The notes under the pieces: generated by a model | The model's input: the letters and a program-made list of their open reading frames with translations, nothing else | What the model was told of the DNA's origin: nothing | Databases searched by the model: none | In this document: piece after piece, positions 63,323 through 64,000 of the stretch | Layout of the letters: every line of letters begins with the position of its first letter | Numbering within the stretch: position 1 is the first letter of the stretch | Made by a program: the position numbers and the translations under genes | Assembly (NCBI GenBank): GCA_033026295.1 | Contig: CM065182.1 | Location: forward strand, 11,594,001-11,658,000 | DNA from: Channa striata | Lineage: Eukaryota > Chordata > Actinopteri > Anabantiformes > Channidae | DNA: 64,000 nt | Direction: 5' to 3'

Positions 63323-63437
63323 CTGCTTGATCATCTCTCCAGTTCTCTCAATGACAATGGTCTTGGCCTCTTTGACGGGCGAGGTCACCTGGTAGTCATC
63401 ACTCAGCAGACCAAGGATGGGGTACTGGTTCCTGTAC
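63323..63437 (-). CDS. internal coding exon of an unrecognised gene (partial)
   Basis: This 115-bp segment has an acceptor AG (complement of 63438-63439) and a donor CAG|GTAAATC (complement of 63321-63322). Only one of the three minus-strand frames is open. It gives one leading base plus 38 codons, beginning YRNQYPILGLLSDDYQVTSP and ending TIVIERTGEMIKQ. The composition is protein-like (balanced, charged, no low complexity) and the 3' end is in phase 0. I do not recognise the family. Because the gene is on the minus strand, preceding exons would lie beyond the right edge of the window and following exons to the left, towards spry3. The acceptor tract is TG-rich rather than a strong polypyrimidine run, which lowers confidence a little. 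Confidence 0.6.
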
Positions 63438-63670
63438 CTGGGTCCACACACACATACATATGGTCACTTATGGCCTCAAATCACATAAAAGAACATAACA
63501 ACAAAATGTTGAAATGTCATTTAAATGAAAAGAGGTGACTGACTCTGCTGACCTGATTAGATGCATAATTTGCTATTCTACTGTTGGCTAAGATGTTCTT
63601 ATATGTAATATAAGGTTGTTTTTTTTGCCAATGTATTATGAGATGTGCAACTTGCAGCTTGGGCTCATCA
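63438..63670. other. probable intron upstream of the 63.3-kb exon
   Basis: If the exon at 63323-63437 is real, this is the end of its preceding intron on the minus strand. It holds no other structure that I can see. A MITE begins at about 63671. Confidence 0.4.
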
Positions 63671-63966
63671 TTTACACCGATCAGACATTGAATTATCACC
63701 ACCTGTGCAATTTAATATAATCCAATACAGTCACTCTGCAATAAATTCTACTTTTATAAGGTTATAATTTGTCAGTTTTTAGGTTGAAACTGCATGGTGA
63801 TAAACTATATGTTTATTATTGTGGTCGAAATTGTTAGTTCAGTAGTATTGGAGTGTATTACAAGAAAAGTTTGTTCTAATGTTTTGGCCACTATATTTAA
63901 AATGAATAAGGGGGCCAAAACATTAGACCCACTTCAATCATGTTATGCCTGATTGTTATAAATAAA
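63671..63966. mobile_element. MITE (nonautonomous DNA transposon) with imperfect TIRs and an internal palindrome
   Basis: The left end TTTACACCGATCAGACATTG and the complement of the right end (ATAACAATCAGGCATAACATG) form imperfect terminal inverted repeats sharing ATCAGRCAT. Near the right end a perfect 14-bp inverted repeat CTAATGTTTTGGCC / GGCCAAAACATTAG (63876-63889 and 63913-63926) encloses a 23-bp loop. The 'AATGTTTTGGCCACTATAT' motif and AATAAATTCTACTTTTAT are familiar from an abundant teleost repeat. No transposase is encoded. Superfamily is not assigned. Confidence 0.75.
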
Positions 63967-64000
63967 AATTGTGTCACAGTAACAGTTAATAAAAACAAAA

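Overview
This window is nuclear DNA from a ray-finned fish, probably a percomorph-like teleost. The evidence is one Sprouty-family gene, dense (CA/TG)n microsatellites, and interspersed repeats of familiar teleost types: tRNA-related SINE-like copies, decayed Tc1-like transposons, a LINE 3' end and a palindromic MITE. No bacterial, organellar or viral gene organisation is visible. Family names for the repeats come from recall of their sequence pattern, not from a database search.

The only complete protein-coding gene I can support is a Sprouty gene on the minus strand (CDS 38220 to 37300, 306 codons), best matched to SPRY3. Its whole CDS lies in one exon. That exon has a clear 3' splice site just upstream of the start codon and tandem poly(A) signals about 1.25 kb past the stop. 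A second, partial gene is indicated by one exon-like segment on the minus strand at 63323-63437. It is open in only one frame and has splice signals on both sides; I do not recognise the protein.

Layout. 1-36 kb has no supportable gene: simple repeats, purine/pyrimidine-skewed tracts, repeat remnants (LINE tail about 2.2 kb, SINE-like copies at 5.7, 23.6, 27.9, 30.3 and 30.7 kb, a 135-bp GATA array at 13.4 kb), and blocks of balanced, homeodomain-motif-rich unique sequence that look like conserved noncoding elements. 36.0-38.3 kb is the spry3 3' UTR and coding exon. 38.6-39.0 kb is a Tc1-like remnant beside the gene's 5' side. 39-48 kb is noncoding with more enhancer-like blocks. 48.7-49.3 kb is a second Tc1-like remnant. 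49-63 kb is noncoding, with a TATA/CCAAT-bearing block (52.4 kb), a palindromic nuclear-receptor-type site (55.6 kb) and a 12-bp perfect hairpin (59.7 kb). The last 300 bp is a MITE.

Together the picture is a gene-poor regulatory neighbourhood around an inhibitor of receptor tyrosine kinase/FGF signalling. I found no convincing undescribed biological system. The best leads are the unrecognised exon, the promoter-like block and the enhancer-like blocks.
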